Made by a program: the position numbers and the translations under genes. Of a stretch of 64,000 bases of DNA, positions 41,741 through 53,518 are shown piece by piece (the stretch's first letter is position 1; the number at the start of each line of letters is the position of its first letter). The notes beneath the pieces are model-generated. The model saw only the letters and a list, made by a program, of their open reading frames with translations. It made no database searches and was not told where the DNA came from. This DNA is from Isoetes taiwanensis (Eukaryota; Streptophyta; Lycopodiopsida; Isoetales; Isoetaceae). Location: NCBI GenBank assembly GCA_021234155.1, contig JAJEKV010000143.1, forward strand, positions 1,482,650 through 1,546,649, written 5' to 3'.

Positions 41741-43479
41741 TTAATTTTTATGTTACAATCGAAAGCAAACCTTTCCAATCAAAGATACAATAGATCTTAA
41801 ATTAATCGTCACTTATATTTATATTACATAGATTCATATACGATGCAATATCCGAACCAACCATGTCTTGATTTATCCCGCATTCAAAGAGATTCAATTC
41901 CATCATGAAGTTGAGCACTCCAACCTTCAAGAAATAGACTATCTAAAAAACTATCCACCGAATCGGGCGGAATCAGAAAACATCTTGAATAAGGCAATGA
42001 ACAAATCAATTCCTAAATTTGTTTTCACATGCCCGCAGAAACCTCCCTTCTCCTTCAATGCCGTAAACATTTCCTCGTGACAACTTACTCCGTGCTAGTA
42101 AGACGTATGGCATCCGTAGGCCCCGCAAAGATAGCTCTGGACAGCCGGGCAATGGAAGCTCAATAAACTTGGATCTTCGTGGAGAGTATTCATACCTCCA
42201 GAACTATATACCCCTTTTCTGTGAGTTGCACTGGTATGCTACCTTCGAACAACAAGGAGCTCATGTCTTGGTGAAAGCAATGGAATACACTACTGTGAAG
42301 AGACTGTGTTCTACACATCAGATATACACAAATCTGAGAGAATAGGAATGAACTAGATAAGTAACTGAACTAATTTAGATATGGATTGCATAGAAGTACA
42401 TACTTACAATTTGCTTCTAACCGTGGAAAAGTTCTTCGCTTGCTTAGTTTTTCTTTTGCCATATTTGTTGGAGCGTATACATGACTCACTTGTACAAATA
42501 TCTCTTTGCCTGATCGAAAACCGACCACCAAAGCCTTCCAATGTGCGTAAACATCACTCTCCCCATCTTTTAACTCGCTATTCATCTCGCATTCCAGGTT
42601 GGAGTGTAATAAAGCTCCCGGTCGACACCACGAAGCTTTCAAAGTCATTTCCTATTGTGATAGAGCGTATAGCCATCTAAAGTCACAGAATTCAAATTAG
42701 AATGTGGAGCGGAATCGAAATACTAGGAAAGGCTCGGTGATTTTACCTTGATCGAAGCTTTTTTGTGGTCGAAACTCACTTTGGCACAGGTCGAAGCTAT
42801 TCCCGAGCAAATCGAAGTTCCCTTGGCGCGGGCAATCGATCTTCGCGCAAACTTTGTTGAAGAAAACACCTGAGCGGGAATTGAGGGCGGGAGCTAACGG
42901 TCATAATTGCTACGTGTGTAATCTGACACCCGAAGCTAGAGGCACGGATATTACCGAAGCTACGTGCAGTTGACACCTGGAATGGCGAAACCAAGGCTCG
43001 GTAAAAAAACTCTGTACAAGCTCGGCTCCCCATTGGCCGCGAGCTTTTTGACGTGGCATCGAGTAAGGGCCCTTAATTGACCTAAAAAAAACTCTAATGA
43101 TTGCAGGTTGGGACATGAATGATACCAAACTAATTTACTTGATTCATTCATTTGTTGAGCCACAAACGTGCTGCCCCTAACAATTACTAATGTTAATGCT
43201 AAACTCAAGCACTTACATGTATACAAAATTGACTTGAGTTATAAAACAAAATTGGAAGCATTGTCTGCTTACATTCCCAATTTCTTCAAGTGAGCTTCTC
43301 CTTCCTCCCTATATAACCAAGCATTTAGTTTTCTTTCCAATTCCAATATCTTCAGAATCATCACTAAAACTAGGAGTGGTGGGGCCACAATTGTTGATTT
43401 TGTCCCCAACATCCCTACCATGATAGGCATCAGGTTCAATCCAAAAATCAGCAACATTTTCAAAGGGTTTAGCCATCTC

Positions 43480-44367
43480 TACCTTTTATTTCTTTCTTCT
43501 CTCATCCCATGAACAAAGATGTGTCTCCTCAAGGCTACATGGCAAGCAAGTGTCGTCTTCTTCATATGGATCTTGGCTGTCCAATAAGTTACTTGCCGGA
43601 TCTTGATAGTGAATGTCATAGTCCTGTCCCTCCCCCTCATGGTCATCAATGTGGTGGACAATTTGTGCTGGCACATCATGAATAATATGCCCAGCAGGAT
43701 CATGTACTTTAGGGGCATATCCCCTTCTCAACATTAGCCTCATCCTTGCCCTCCTCCTAGCATTAATAACCTCCTTCGAGAAAGGCCTAGATGGGCCAAA
43801 AATCTGATCAAGGCTTAATTTTCTCTTGCCATCTCCATTAAACAGTACAGCCCTCATTTTCTTAGCATTTTCTTCTAGCCTTTTTTCAGCACACTTTTCT
43901 ACCTCCTTCAAGGCCTTGGCCTCCATCCTTACCTTCAGCGCATGCTCCTTGACAATCTTTTTTTGAGCTTGAATTTTTTTCTTTTCGGCTTGCTTTTCTT
44001 CCCTTAGTCTACTAACCTCCACCTGCCTATTATGCTCATCCAGTTTAGCTTTGATCATCTCATCTGAGGTAACCATGGGCTTATGAGCTAATACAATTGG
44101 CAACTTACTTCTCTTGGCTCTAGCAACAGTGCTAGAACTTCCCCTTATATTGGCAGCCACTACAACTGGAGCAGGCCCATTAACATGCATGTTTAGGCAT
44201 GAGATGTGGCTGCACCAACATCTGCAACAACAGCAAGGTTTGGACCAGCAATGGATGGAGGTGCAACAGCAGGGCTTGGACCAGAAACATTAGCAAGGCT
44301 TTGAGCAACAATAGGTGCAGCAACATCACAAACAGTGGCAACATCATAAACATTGGCATCATGCACA
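43480..44367 (-). pseudogene. Pogo-like transposase, C-terminal part
   Basis: The long open frame 43486-44190 reads a basic coiled coil (SRLREEKQAEKKKIQAQKKI), then LSLDQIFGPSRPFSKEVINA and an acidic tail ending CSLEETHLCSWDERRKK. It is preceded, in a shifted frame, by an Ala/Pro/Val-rich linker (NVSGPSPAVAPPSIAGP). It continues the transposase at 48.7-50.2 kb after the interruption by element B. The coiled coil may mediate dimerisation. Confidence 0.7.
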
Positions 44368-47300
44368 CATTAGGGCGGATTTGGGGTCTCAAAATGGCCC
44401 ATAACTTGGATGCCAGAATTCCACGTCATGTTTCTCGCGACAATGACGTTTGCGCATTTTTTTCCAAAGTCAGTATTAGTTGGCAAGTAGAAAGAGGAGC
44501 AGGCTTACTTGGCATCCACGTGGCGACATTTCATAGGACATGTTTATGCATTCATTGCAACCACATTAATGGCCCGCATTTTTCGAAAATCGTATCGCGG
44601 ACCAAAATAATGGCTACTTTTTCCGCCTACTGTGCACATGCCCACATGCACCAACCACCTTATCAAATTTTGGCACCAAGATTTCCATTGTTCACATTAG
44701 CGCCGCTACGTGCATCCTCTCCGCCTTCACTCTTCATTTGGAATCCAAGTCTCCAATAGTGTCTGTTGTTTTTGCCCCATTTACAGAACACTCAAGGTCA
44801 AGAAGTAGGAGGTTATGTCTCCAAAGGTTCATGGGTGAGTATGTTATAGCATCAATGAGGGGCGAGCATAGAGTTAAGCGACAACGACGAGGCGATGTGC
44901 AGACAAGCAAACGTACATTACATGCCATGTTTTTATTACCCAAATTTTCATTCTGAAGTTTTCCTACTTTTCAGCTCTTCCCATTCATCGTATTGCTCCC
45001 TGCCATTCATTCTTACAATTCAACGACCGATCTGTATCTCTAATTGCATCCATCATTGCTCCTAGTACTCCTACATTACTTCTGCAGTTCATCACTTACA
45101 AAACAATAACGGTATGACTGTGGAAGGATATCTATCCATAGGCTCGTGGGTGAGAATGCTATTCTTAACGAAGGGTGACTATGGAGTTACATCGCCGGAG
45201 CGACATTCATACGCAATGAATAGGTAGAACTATAGGGTTCAAAATAAATGCTATGGATAGTATATTGCAAAAAAAAAAAAGGGAAGGGAGGGGGGGAAGG
45301 GATTTGAAGAGGAGGATATTTGCAAATTTGCACCCTCAATAATACATGGATCACACCATGTGAAAATGCATATGCACTTTGTAAATGTGTAGTGAGATTT
45401 CGCGTCATGTGATCCTTGCTTCTTTTTTCTTCCCTCTTCTTGATTTATATTCACCCACTGAATCAAATATTTTTCTTCGGGCTATATTTATCAGATGTCG
45501 GGGATTTGAGACTAGGGAAAAGCATTACTAGCATCGTTGTTGTTTAACAAATGGACATAAGAGACATGCTTTTCCAAGGTATACATTCAAGGCAATGGGC
45601 ATCTAGTTTTATGTTGTAAAGTTGTGGGAGTTGAGCTTGAAAGTCGTCCCATGACCTCTTTTAGTTTAATAGTGCAAGCCTCAAAGTTATGAGAATGGTG
45701 TCCTTGCAAATGAATAAATGTTTGATAAGATGTGCATCCAGGGTTGTTGAAAAAATGAGTTACAAAATATTTGCTCCATTAGAGGTGTTTACTAATGCCA
45801 CGACACAAAATGCTCAAAAGACATATTGTATAAAATGTTGCTTTCCTGAGCCTTTGGATCAGTTAACACAAAGTGTCACATATGGAAACATTGTTAGGTT
45901 TGATAAAATAACATAAAAATCTTATTTAATAAAGCTTTGGTTGTTGGTAAAGAGATGGCTTATTGATTAAGTGTTTGTATTTTGCTTTGGGACCCTCTTT
46001 GAAAAAGTTTAGTTCATAAAACATAATATAACTTGGAATGATACATATTTTATATGCAAATGGGAGACTATTGATGAGGGACTTGGTGTTATTATCTATT
46101 GACAACAAACAAGAAAGTGGATCACACCATGCGAATTTAGTATATTCCAACCCTTTAGCTTATACAAAATTCGCTTGATGTGATCTTTTTGGAAAAAGAT
46201 GACTTCCTATAGTAAAATTACTTTGATTATCTTTTAATAAAAGAAATATATATGTGTCTTATTTGAAGTTAAGTGTGGATATGTGACGTGCTCATTTATT
46301 GATAAAGTGTTTGCTTTTTGAAAAGGGCTAATAACTTTATGTACTACTAGAGTTGGTAAAGTATTTTAGATGCAAATAGCAGTCAAAGAGAATGAAGGTG
46401 GATTCTGTGCAAGAGAAGACCTACTTAAAAAATAAACATGTGGACTATGTAGTCAAACGTGAAGATAGCACATACATAGTATCCATTAAGGACGAGCATT
46501 TGTCCGAATTTCATCCACATGGAAAGGATAAGAGGATTCATACCTTGCAAGCACTTGTTGTACATATACAATCAAGTGCTTGGAATCGATCCAGTTTTAG
46601 GTTGGTTTACAGTTGCAGAACAATTTGATGTAAGTTGGCTGAGTTTATAAATATCATATTATGATTTCTTTTCAATGAAAAGTAATGACCATGTGAATTA
46701 ATTTAACAATTACAAAGACTTGTGTCATTTTCTGTGCAGCATTTTATGTACTTAAAACATTCTGGTTGTTTCAGGTAATCTTTAATACATACATGTCCAT
46801 GTCCTTCTGGTACAGCAAACAACCAATCATAAAATTGCATATTTCCATACAATTCACATCCATTCATAAAATTTATACAATTGCCTACATTCATCCAATT
46901 CAGCTCTATTCACACAATTGCCTACACTAGCTGCCCTTGTCATATACACAAATCCTATAAGCACCAAAACATGTACAGTAAAAAAACAAGTTAGGTATTC
47001 AAATGGAATTAGAAGCAAAAACTTTTTATATTCAAAATTTTTCGTGGCCATATGGCTTTATATCAGAACATCATTTTGGAAATTTAAATGCTCGGAGGCT
47101 TCAACTATTCACAACAAAAAAGCCCGGAGGCTTGCAGTCATATGGTAAGAAAATAGCCCAGAGGCATGTACATTCCCTCGAAAAAGATAGAAGCTGGAGG
47201 CACGTTGGTATGAAGCTGGAGGCAAGCTGGAGGCTAAGAACAAAAAAAAAAAAAGGGGTGCTCTGCCCTAACAAATTTCATTCATCTGCTTCACGATCTG

Positions 47301-48697
47301 CAAAACAAAAAAAAATAAGAAATAACCGTTAGTTGAATGCTTAAGAAAAGAAAGAAAACATGCATGTACCATTTAGCAATGCCATGAACTCCTCGAATTC
47401 AGCGGATTCGTCTTCAACTTCTTCATCATCTTCATCATCTTCTCCTTCTAGTAGACCACTCATTCTCTCAAGAATCTCCTTCCCAGCCTTCAAGAACACT
47501 GTGATGAACTCCTCGCCCGGAATTTTCTCTCCGATTCTCATTCTCTCGATTCCTCATCGAGGGATTAGAGGAATCTAAGCATTCAAAGCAAGAACCGTGG
47601 GGCGCTGGAGGGAACAATGAGGGAACATCTCTTCCAAATTGCATAGGCGCTCTTGGAGGACACCTCCGGCTCTTCCCTAGCTGATCTCTTCATGGCGATG
47701 GACTAGCTAAATTAGGCGGGGATCCTAGCAAAGATTGGCGAGAATGGGCACCAAATTAGGCCGAATAGATATATGGATTAGACGTGAAAATCGTAGGGAA
47801 TGATTCAATTCCAAATCCTATCAACCATCATTAAATGCCATTATGTGCATGTCTCGAAATTTGAGCCATGCATAATACCATAAATATCCAATATCTTCCC
47901 TTTTTAACCTTATTCCTAAACCTGAAAATGAAATTTAAGTTTAACCTGAAAATGAACACCGATATAATTCGAATTTAACATACTATTTAATACCAAGATG
48001 ATGCATGGATCGCACGGTGCGAACTTCCATATTGCGTGGATCGCACGGCGCGAAATGAAGGTGTACAATTTGTATGCCCCAGCACAATTCGCTTCGTGTG
48101 AGCCGAACGTCCGTACTAACCTCATTTTTGAAATTTGCAACGTGCATATGGAAATCGAAAAGTCAATTCTCCTACAATCCATGCTTTTATACATTAAGCA
48201 AATTCAAATTTCGAATTGTAGGGGGCGGGAAGCTTGTATTGGGATGAAGTAAAGATCCCGGTTAAGGCGCAATCGCAGCGCCTCCAAATGAAAGTCCGAT
48301 ACAAAGCTTCAACCTACACATTCAAATTTTGAAATGTAGAAGGCGGGAAGCTTGTATGGCCATGGCCTCTAAATGAAAATAGCGCAAGACAAGAATCGGT
48401 GACGCGCACACTTGGTATCTGACAAACCAAGAGACACCGTCATGAGTTGCCGGTATGCTATAATGCAAGTGGCTTTTTAGAAGCGCCACGTGTTGCATCA
48501 CCGTCTCACAACCAAACCAGTAATTAAATACATATGGCGCCATGAATGTGTGATCCCCCTTATTCCGGGAGAATATTTCAAGCAAATCTGTAATTATGAG
48601 AGTTTGGTATCCTAGGTGGCATGGGAAAAAAGGAGCGGAAATATGACGTGGAATGACTGATAAGAGGCTGTTTTGAGACCCCAAATCCACCCTAATG
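44368..48697. mobile_element. Nested TIR element B (4.33 kb), inside the transposase gene
   Basis: Ends are CATTAGGGCGGATTTGGGGT (left) and, inverted, CATTAGGGTGGATTTGGGGT (right). Similarity continues through CTCAAAA and a shared ATTCCACGTCAT about 45 bp further inside. The flanks interrupt the Ala/Val-rich linker of the pogo transposase. No clear target duplication is seen. No coding domain inside; it holds repeated palindromic TGGATCRCAC motifs. The CATTAG start, length and motifs recall element A, so the two may be one family. Confidence 0.75.
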
Positions 48698-50220
48698 TTA
48701 GGTACATTAGCAAGATTCACATCTGCTCCCTCCTCCTCATCCGCCTCCTCCTCTTCACCCCTCATCCTCACGATCCCTTACAACCAAATTTTCAGCAATT
48801 GGATCAGGTTGCACAACCATCTTCCATGGCCATATACCTGTTTTAGCAAACCCTGCTTTAATATTGTTAACACTCAATGATTGTCTAAGTGCAGCAGAGA
48901 CCAATGCTGCCATGTCTTCTTTGGAAGGCTCAAGAATTTGGTCCTGATCCCTCATGTATCTGGATCTAAGATCCTTAAAAGCTCCTTTCATGGGGCCAAA
49001 GCATGATACATCAAGAGGTTGAAGTTTGTGAGACGTATATGGTGGCAGTCTAAATATGTGCAAGCCAATTTCCTTGGCATGTTGAATGACTTTCAGATTC
49101 ACATGTGATCCATGGCCATCACAGATCAGGAGGTGAGGATTTTCTGGACTGATTCCTCCAGGCACATTATTTTTGAAGTGTTCTAGCTATGCATCAAAGA
49201 GATCATTTGTAATCCATGCCTTTGGCTGATATGACATGGCTGCTCTTGGCTCACATCCAGCAAGAAGGTCTCTGTCCCTTAATTTCTTTCCCTTAAAGAC
49301 ATAGAGATTGGGAAGGCTTTGGCCTGCAGCATTTATGCAACACAAGACAGTTAGCCACTCCCTATTCTTAGGGATGGTTTGAGTAATATTTCTGTCTCCT
49401 TTTCTTGCAATAATTCTCATCCCTGATCTGCTACCAACCTGCACCCCAGTTTCATCACAATTCCATATTCTGGCTGGATCAAAATTAAATTTATCATAAG
49501 CTTTTCTTAGGCCAGTGTAGAAGGCAGTTAGATTGGCAGAATTAAGCGCCTTCACTCTTTGCACCTCCACACATTGTGTGGATCTAAGAGACACCTCAGG
49601 ATGTCTACCCTTGAAGCTTCTCCACCATTTGTCTCCAGGGATTCCGTTCTTGAAGCAAGTGTGTCTATTGGCACACATATCTGCTGCCTTCTCTCTCATA
49701 ACTCCAAGAGATACTCCTCTCCCTTCATCACACAACTGCAAGGCCCATTCAACCAACTTCTTTTCTTCATCTATGGTCAGGCCTTTAGGTTTAGATCCTC
49801 CCTTAACCTCACACTCACCATACATCCATTTGGTTATGTGGTAGCAGGAATGCCATAATGCAAAGAGGCTTTTTTGATGGACATGCCACCATCTACAGAA
49901 TCTAACGCCTCTTCCATTGCCTCGATAGTCCATGCTCCCCTCTTAACACATCTAATTCTTTTGCTACCAAGGGATGATGGAGGAACAGGAGTATGGATCA
50001 AGGGTCTGCTAGACTTTTTAACTTTGTCAACACTCTTTGGATCAGTGGCTGGAGGAGGAACAATCTTCCCCCTCAAGATGCATGATGAATAAAATAAGCT
50101 CAAGTAGAAATTAAAGCTAGATATGGAAAAAGAGTGCAGAATCCTTACTATTACTTGCTCATCCGATTCTTGAGGTTCCTTTAAATAAGATTCCCTCCAA
50201 AATCGATGATCCAGCTTCAA
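48698..50220 (-). pseudogene. Pogo-like transposase, N-terminal and DDE part
   Basis: In order on the minus strand: a psq-type helix-turn-helix (KRGAWTIEAMEEALDSVDGG, then KKASLHYGIPATT), a frameshift near 49.85-49.93 kb, a CENP-B/Tc5-type domain (GLTIDEEKKLVEWALQLCDE, then KWWRSFKGRHPEVSLR) and the DDE_1 catalytic core. The core has IWNCDETGVQ (first Asp), an in-frame TAG at 49187-49189, and LLICDGHGSHVNLKV (second Asp). PPYTSHKLQPLDVSCFGPMK and GFAKTGIWPW follow. A further frame change leads into an acidic EEEADEEEG stretch and then element B. The catalytic residues remain, but the frame is broken. Confidence 0.85.
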
Positions 50221-50525
50221 ATGTCACCATTCAAGGGCTTTGGAGGTCGCCATTCAAAACCATAGAGGCATTCTTGAGGACGTTTTCAGATTCGTTGCAG
50301 TCTAGCTAGGCGCCAATGGGATGCTGGGGTAATCCACTATGGTGTAGGCTAGCTCCATCGCAGGACAGAAGGTATGGCATCATGCTCCTCCAAGAAACCC
50401 TAAAGCGTTCTCTCAAAACCCGAAACAGAGGATCCCTGGTTCGTTGTGGCAGAGCGGGAATCCTAACAAAGTTGTTAGAGATTACTATCATGCGTGTGTA
50501 GAGGTTACCGTCAAATGGGGTGGCC

Positions 50526-50546
50526 CCGTAGGTGGGCGCCCTCCCT
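50526..50546. repeat. Right TIR of pogo-like element
   Basis: 21-bp terminal inverted repeat followed by TA at 50547-50548. Confidence 0.9.
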
Positions 50547-50548
50547 TA

Positions 50549-51180
50549 ATTGTGTGGGCGGCCTTCCATATTTTTACAACTAGATCGAAGCACTTTTGAT
50601 TACTTTGCATAGGAATTTAATTGTTTTGGAAAAAAAATTTTATTGAAGGTGGTCTAAACTTACAAAAGTTTGCACTGGCTACTCTTTCTCTAGCCACTTT
50701 ACGCGTTCTTGTAGAAGTATAGAAACATATTGGAAGGGCTTATGTGGTGAGAATATAAAGAGGTTCAATGAAGTCAATGGGGTCTAAAACAGAACAAAAA
50801 TGGTCATGCCAAATTTTGCTTTTCAGTCAAAAGTGCCACCTCTATTTTTATAGGCCAAAATGACATTTGAGTCATTAGAAACTCTCTTCATTTCAAAGCA
50901 GGAGTTTAGATGGAAATTAATATTGCACGCCTCATTCATTGAATGTTTTATTAATTAGATGAATGTGGGTTAATTAGGAAAAATGTTTCCTCTTCCTTAT
51001 CCTCTGCTTGTTTCTTTCACCTGATCATTATTCTTGAAAATGGCCAAAAAAATATAGAATATCCCAAAAACCCTAAACACAGAATCTCTCATTTTCTTGC
51101 ACAATTTTATGCGACTTTCTCCATCCCAGCAAGGCGATCTTCTTAACCAGTTAAGTTTAGTCCAGCAAAACTCTTCCTCT
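50549..51180. other. No gene recognised
   Basis: AT-rich flank between the pogo element and the LINE ORF1; may be the LINE 5' UTR. Confidence 0.4.
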
Positions 51181-51181
51181 A

Positions 51182-53515
51182 TTGTTAAATTTGGTGACTT
51201 TGCTGATTTGGACCTTTTTCCTAAAGAAATGCATCACTTCTCTTCTGATGTCCCGGGATAATCTCTCAAAAGATCCTAGTCTTCACAGAACTCCAATCCT
51301 AAATGCTAATGGAGTCCCACTACCTTATGGAAATTCGAGGCCAATTCAACAGAGATTATCTGACCAATTACTTGCTGACACATTGGATCATCTTCAATAC
51401 ATGACTCGGCCTAATGTTCAACTTTATAAAGGTATTCAACTTAACCATCCTATTATTGCAGAAAAAATTAAAACCTATTCTTCTTCTGCTATTATTGTCT
51501 CTGCTGATAAAGTGGGGATCACAATAGAAAAACTTTGGGATCATCTTCTTCGACTTAACAAGGCTATTATGATCAACTCTGTTTATTGGTTAAGATTTCT
51601 ATACATTCTTGTTGAATGTGGGAATTATAGATCTACCAACTTCCTACTTAAGTATGGTAGGTCAATCTTTGAAACTTTCCAACTTTCCTTCCTGAAATGG
51701 AATCCTAACCTACCTATTGATGACTTTCATAAATTCTTCATTGCTTCTGTTACTATGAGTGATCTAAGCCCTATCTACAGGGGTGAAGAGTGTTTCTCTG
51801 CTATATTCAATTCCTTTGGTAACTATATTTGTACTGAATATTGCCCATATAAGCCGCCTATGTGCTTTATTCAATTAAATATATCCAAACCTATTCCTTG
51901 TTCTATCCCAATTCTTGACTTTTATGGCAATCAAATTCAACTTAGATGGATTGGCCTGCCGACTTATTGCCATGAATGCAATTGCAGACATTTTTCTGGT
52001 ACTATTTGCCAGAGAAAAACTACTTCAACTACTCATTCTTATAATGGACCTTCAAAAACACCTTATAATGTGGCTTCTCATCAACTTCAAAATGACTCAG
52101 GACATGAAGTTATTCATATTAAGTCAGGATATGAACAAATAAACTCTGTTACACATATTCAGCATTAGACTCACCAGCTTCCACACCAGGGATCTCAATC
52201 TCAGCTTAAAAAATTTGTATGGAAAAAGGTTAATGGCAGCAAAAAGAGAATTCAAAAGAAAAGGGATCTAAAACAATCTTAGCTAAACTCTGAGCCATTA
52301 ACTCATGAAAACTCTCACTAACTCTCTTGCTTAGTCTCAAAATGCAGTAAAGATCCTGAATAAGGGTTTGGATTGCATTAACAACAAGGGAAACCCTTTC
52401 TTAGCCACAGAAACATCTTGAGTGCTTGCTAAAAATAAATGCAATACAGATAATAATCTGTTGGTGGAGAATATTGAACACAACAAGAGGATGTTGAAAG
52501 GAAAATCTCCAATGCAGCACCATCAATCTCATCAAATTCAGAAACAGTTTAATCTTGGAAACATTCTGGAACATATTGCACATGACTCTAAAGAGGCTGC
52601 AAATGTCAGAGCAGCAGTAGCAACTCAGCTAAGAGCTACAATTAATGCAGAATTGGCAAACATAAGAAATAGATCTTCTACTTTGAAAATCTATTCAACT
52701 GAGAGAAATAGTGCTACTGGCATTGAGAAAAATAAGGCTATTCACAATAGAGTTAACAATAAAAATACAGCAAAAGACAAAGAGAATGGAGAATCATTAA
52801 TTATGGAGAAGAAGTTATCTACTACAAATGTAGAATCCATTCCAAACCAAATGAGCATGTCATTATTGCTCATTCCACAGTTTTTAAGAAAAGGGATCTT
52901 CAAGTGCATTTACAGCAACAGATCCAAGACATTCAGCAAGAATCTCCAGCTAATCTTCAACATCAAAATATCCAGAAAATTGATAAGGATATCAGCATTG
53001 ATACCTATGATGATAAAATAAAATGTGGTTTATTTGCTATTCTTTCTGACTTAACTGATGACGTTTGTGCAGATACTTTTGAGCCATTGATTGTGCCTCC
53101 TCAATCCCCAAGCACCACAAATATCCCAAATAATATACCTCCATTTGTAGCTGATCCAATTAATTCTATTGCTTCTACACCCATCACAGACACTGGCACT
53201 TAGGACTTTTCCATTGCTCCCTCAATAAATAATATCTTTATATGGCTCCCCCACCCCCCCAACAATGGAGATTTGATTGATCTCTCGGATCCACCGGATC
53301 TTCAAGTTCAATTATGCAACCATGGCATTTTTGAGACTATAGCCAGACAACTTTCTGAGTTGCTTGTGGGATATCGGGTGGATCAACATGTAGATCATAG
53401 TAAATCAAAGGAAAATGGTAAGAATACAATTGGTCACATAAAAGATGACAATAAATGTGACAAGTTGGACAGCAAGTCAGATTCAGACACAGATAGTATT
53501 ATGATATTGACATAA
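51182..53515 (+). pseudogene. LINE ORF1 (gag-like), plant L1 type
   Basis: The 328-aa opening ORF (51182-52168) shows a DUF4283-like region (TIEKLWDHLLRLNKAIMINS, and FSAIFNSFGNYI) and a zinc knuckle, GLPTYCHECNCRHFSGTIC, in the typical position after LRWIGLP. The remainder (52422-53021, 52904-53203, 53273-53515) is polar, low in domains and split by frame changes. Nucleic-acid binding in the LINE particle is the family role. At 53,515 a second LINE in opposite orientation interrupts it. Confidence 0.7.
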
Positions 53516-53518
53516 GGA

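Larger units (their letters stand above)
38740..43099. mobile_element. Nested TIR element A (4.36 kb, non-autonomous)
   Basis: Ends are CATTAGAGTTTTTTTGAGGT at the left and, inverted, CATTAGAGTTTTTTTAGGTC at the right; similarity continues through AAGGGCC to GCCACGT, about 60 bp. Flanks are ATTGC on both sides (38735-38739 and 43100-43104), a perfect 5-bp duplication. It lies in the 3' part of the pogo element. No transposase is recognised. The interior holds palindromic tandem repeats (40.5-41.75 kb). The superfamily is uncertain because a 5-bp TSD is unusual among plant TIR elements. Confidence 0.75.
38195..50546 (-). mobile_element. Pogo-like DNA transposon, expanded by two nested insertions
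   Basis: Terminal inverted repeats at 38195-38215 and 50526-50546 (AGGGAGGGTGCCCACC... against AGGGAGGGCGCCCACC..., 20 of 21 identical) are flanked on both sides by TA, the Tc1/mariner-pogo target duplication. The transposase reads on the minus strand from about 50.2 kb to 43.5 kb. Removing the inserts (38740-43099 and 44368-48697) leaves about 3.7 kb, a normal size for a plant pogo-like element. The transposase has a frameshift and an in-frame stop, so the copy is inactive. Confidence 0.9.

Noticed and set aside
43486-44190. Stand-alone host coiled-coil gene
   Set aside because: It continues the pogo transposase, and a similar coiled coil exists in the second pogo copy.
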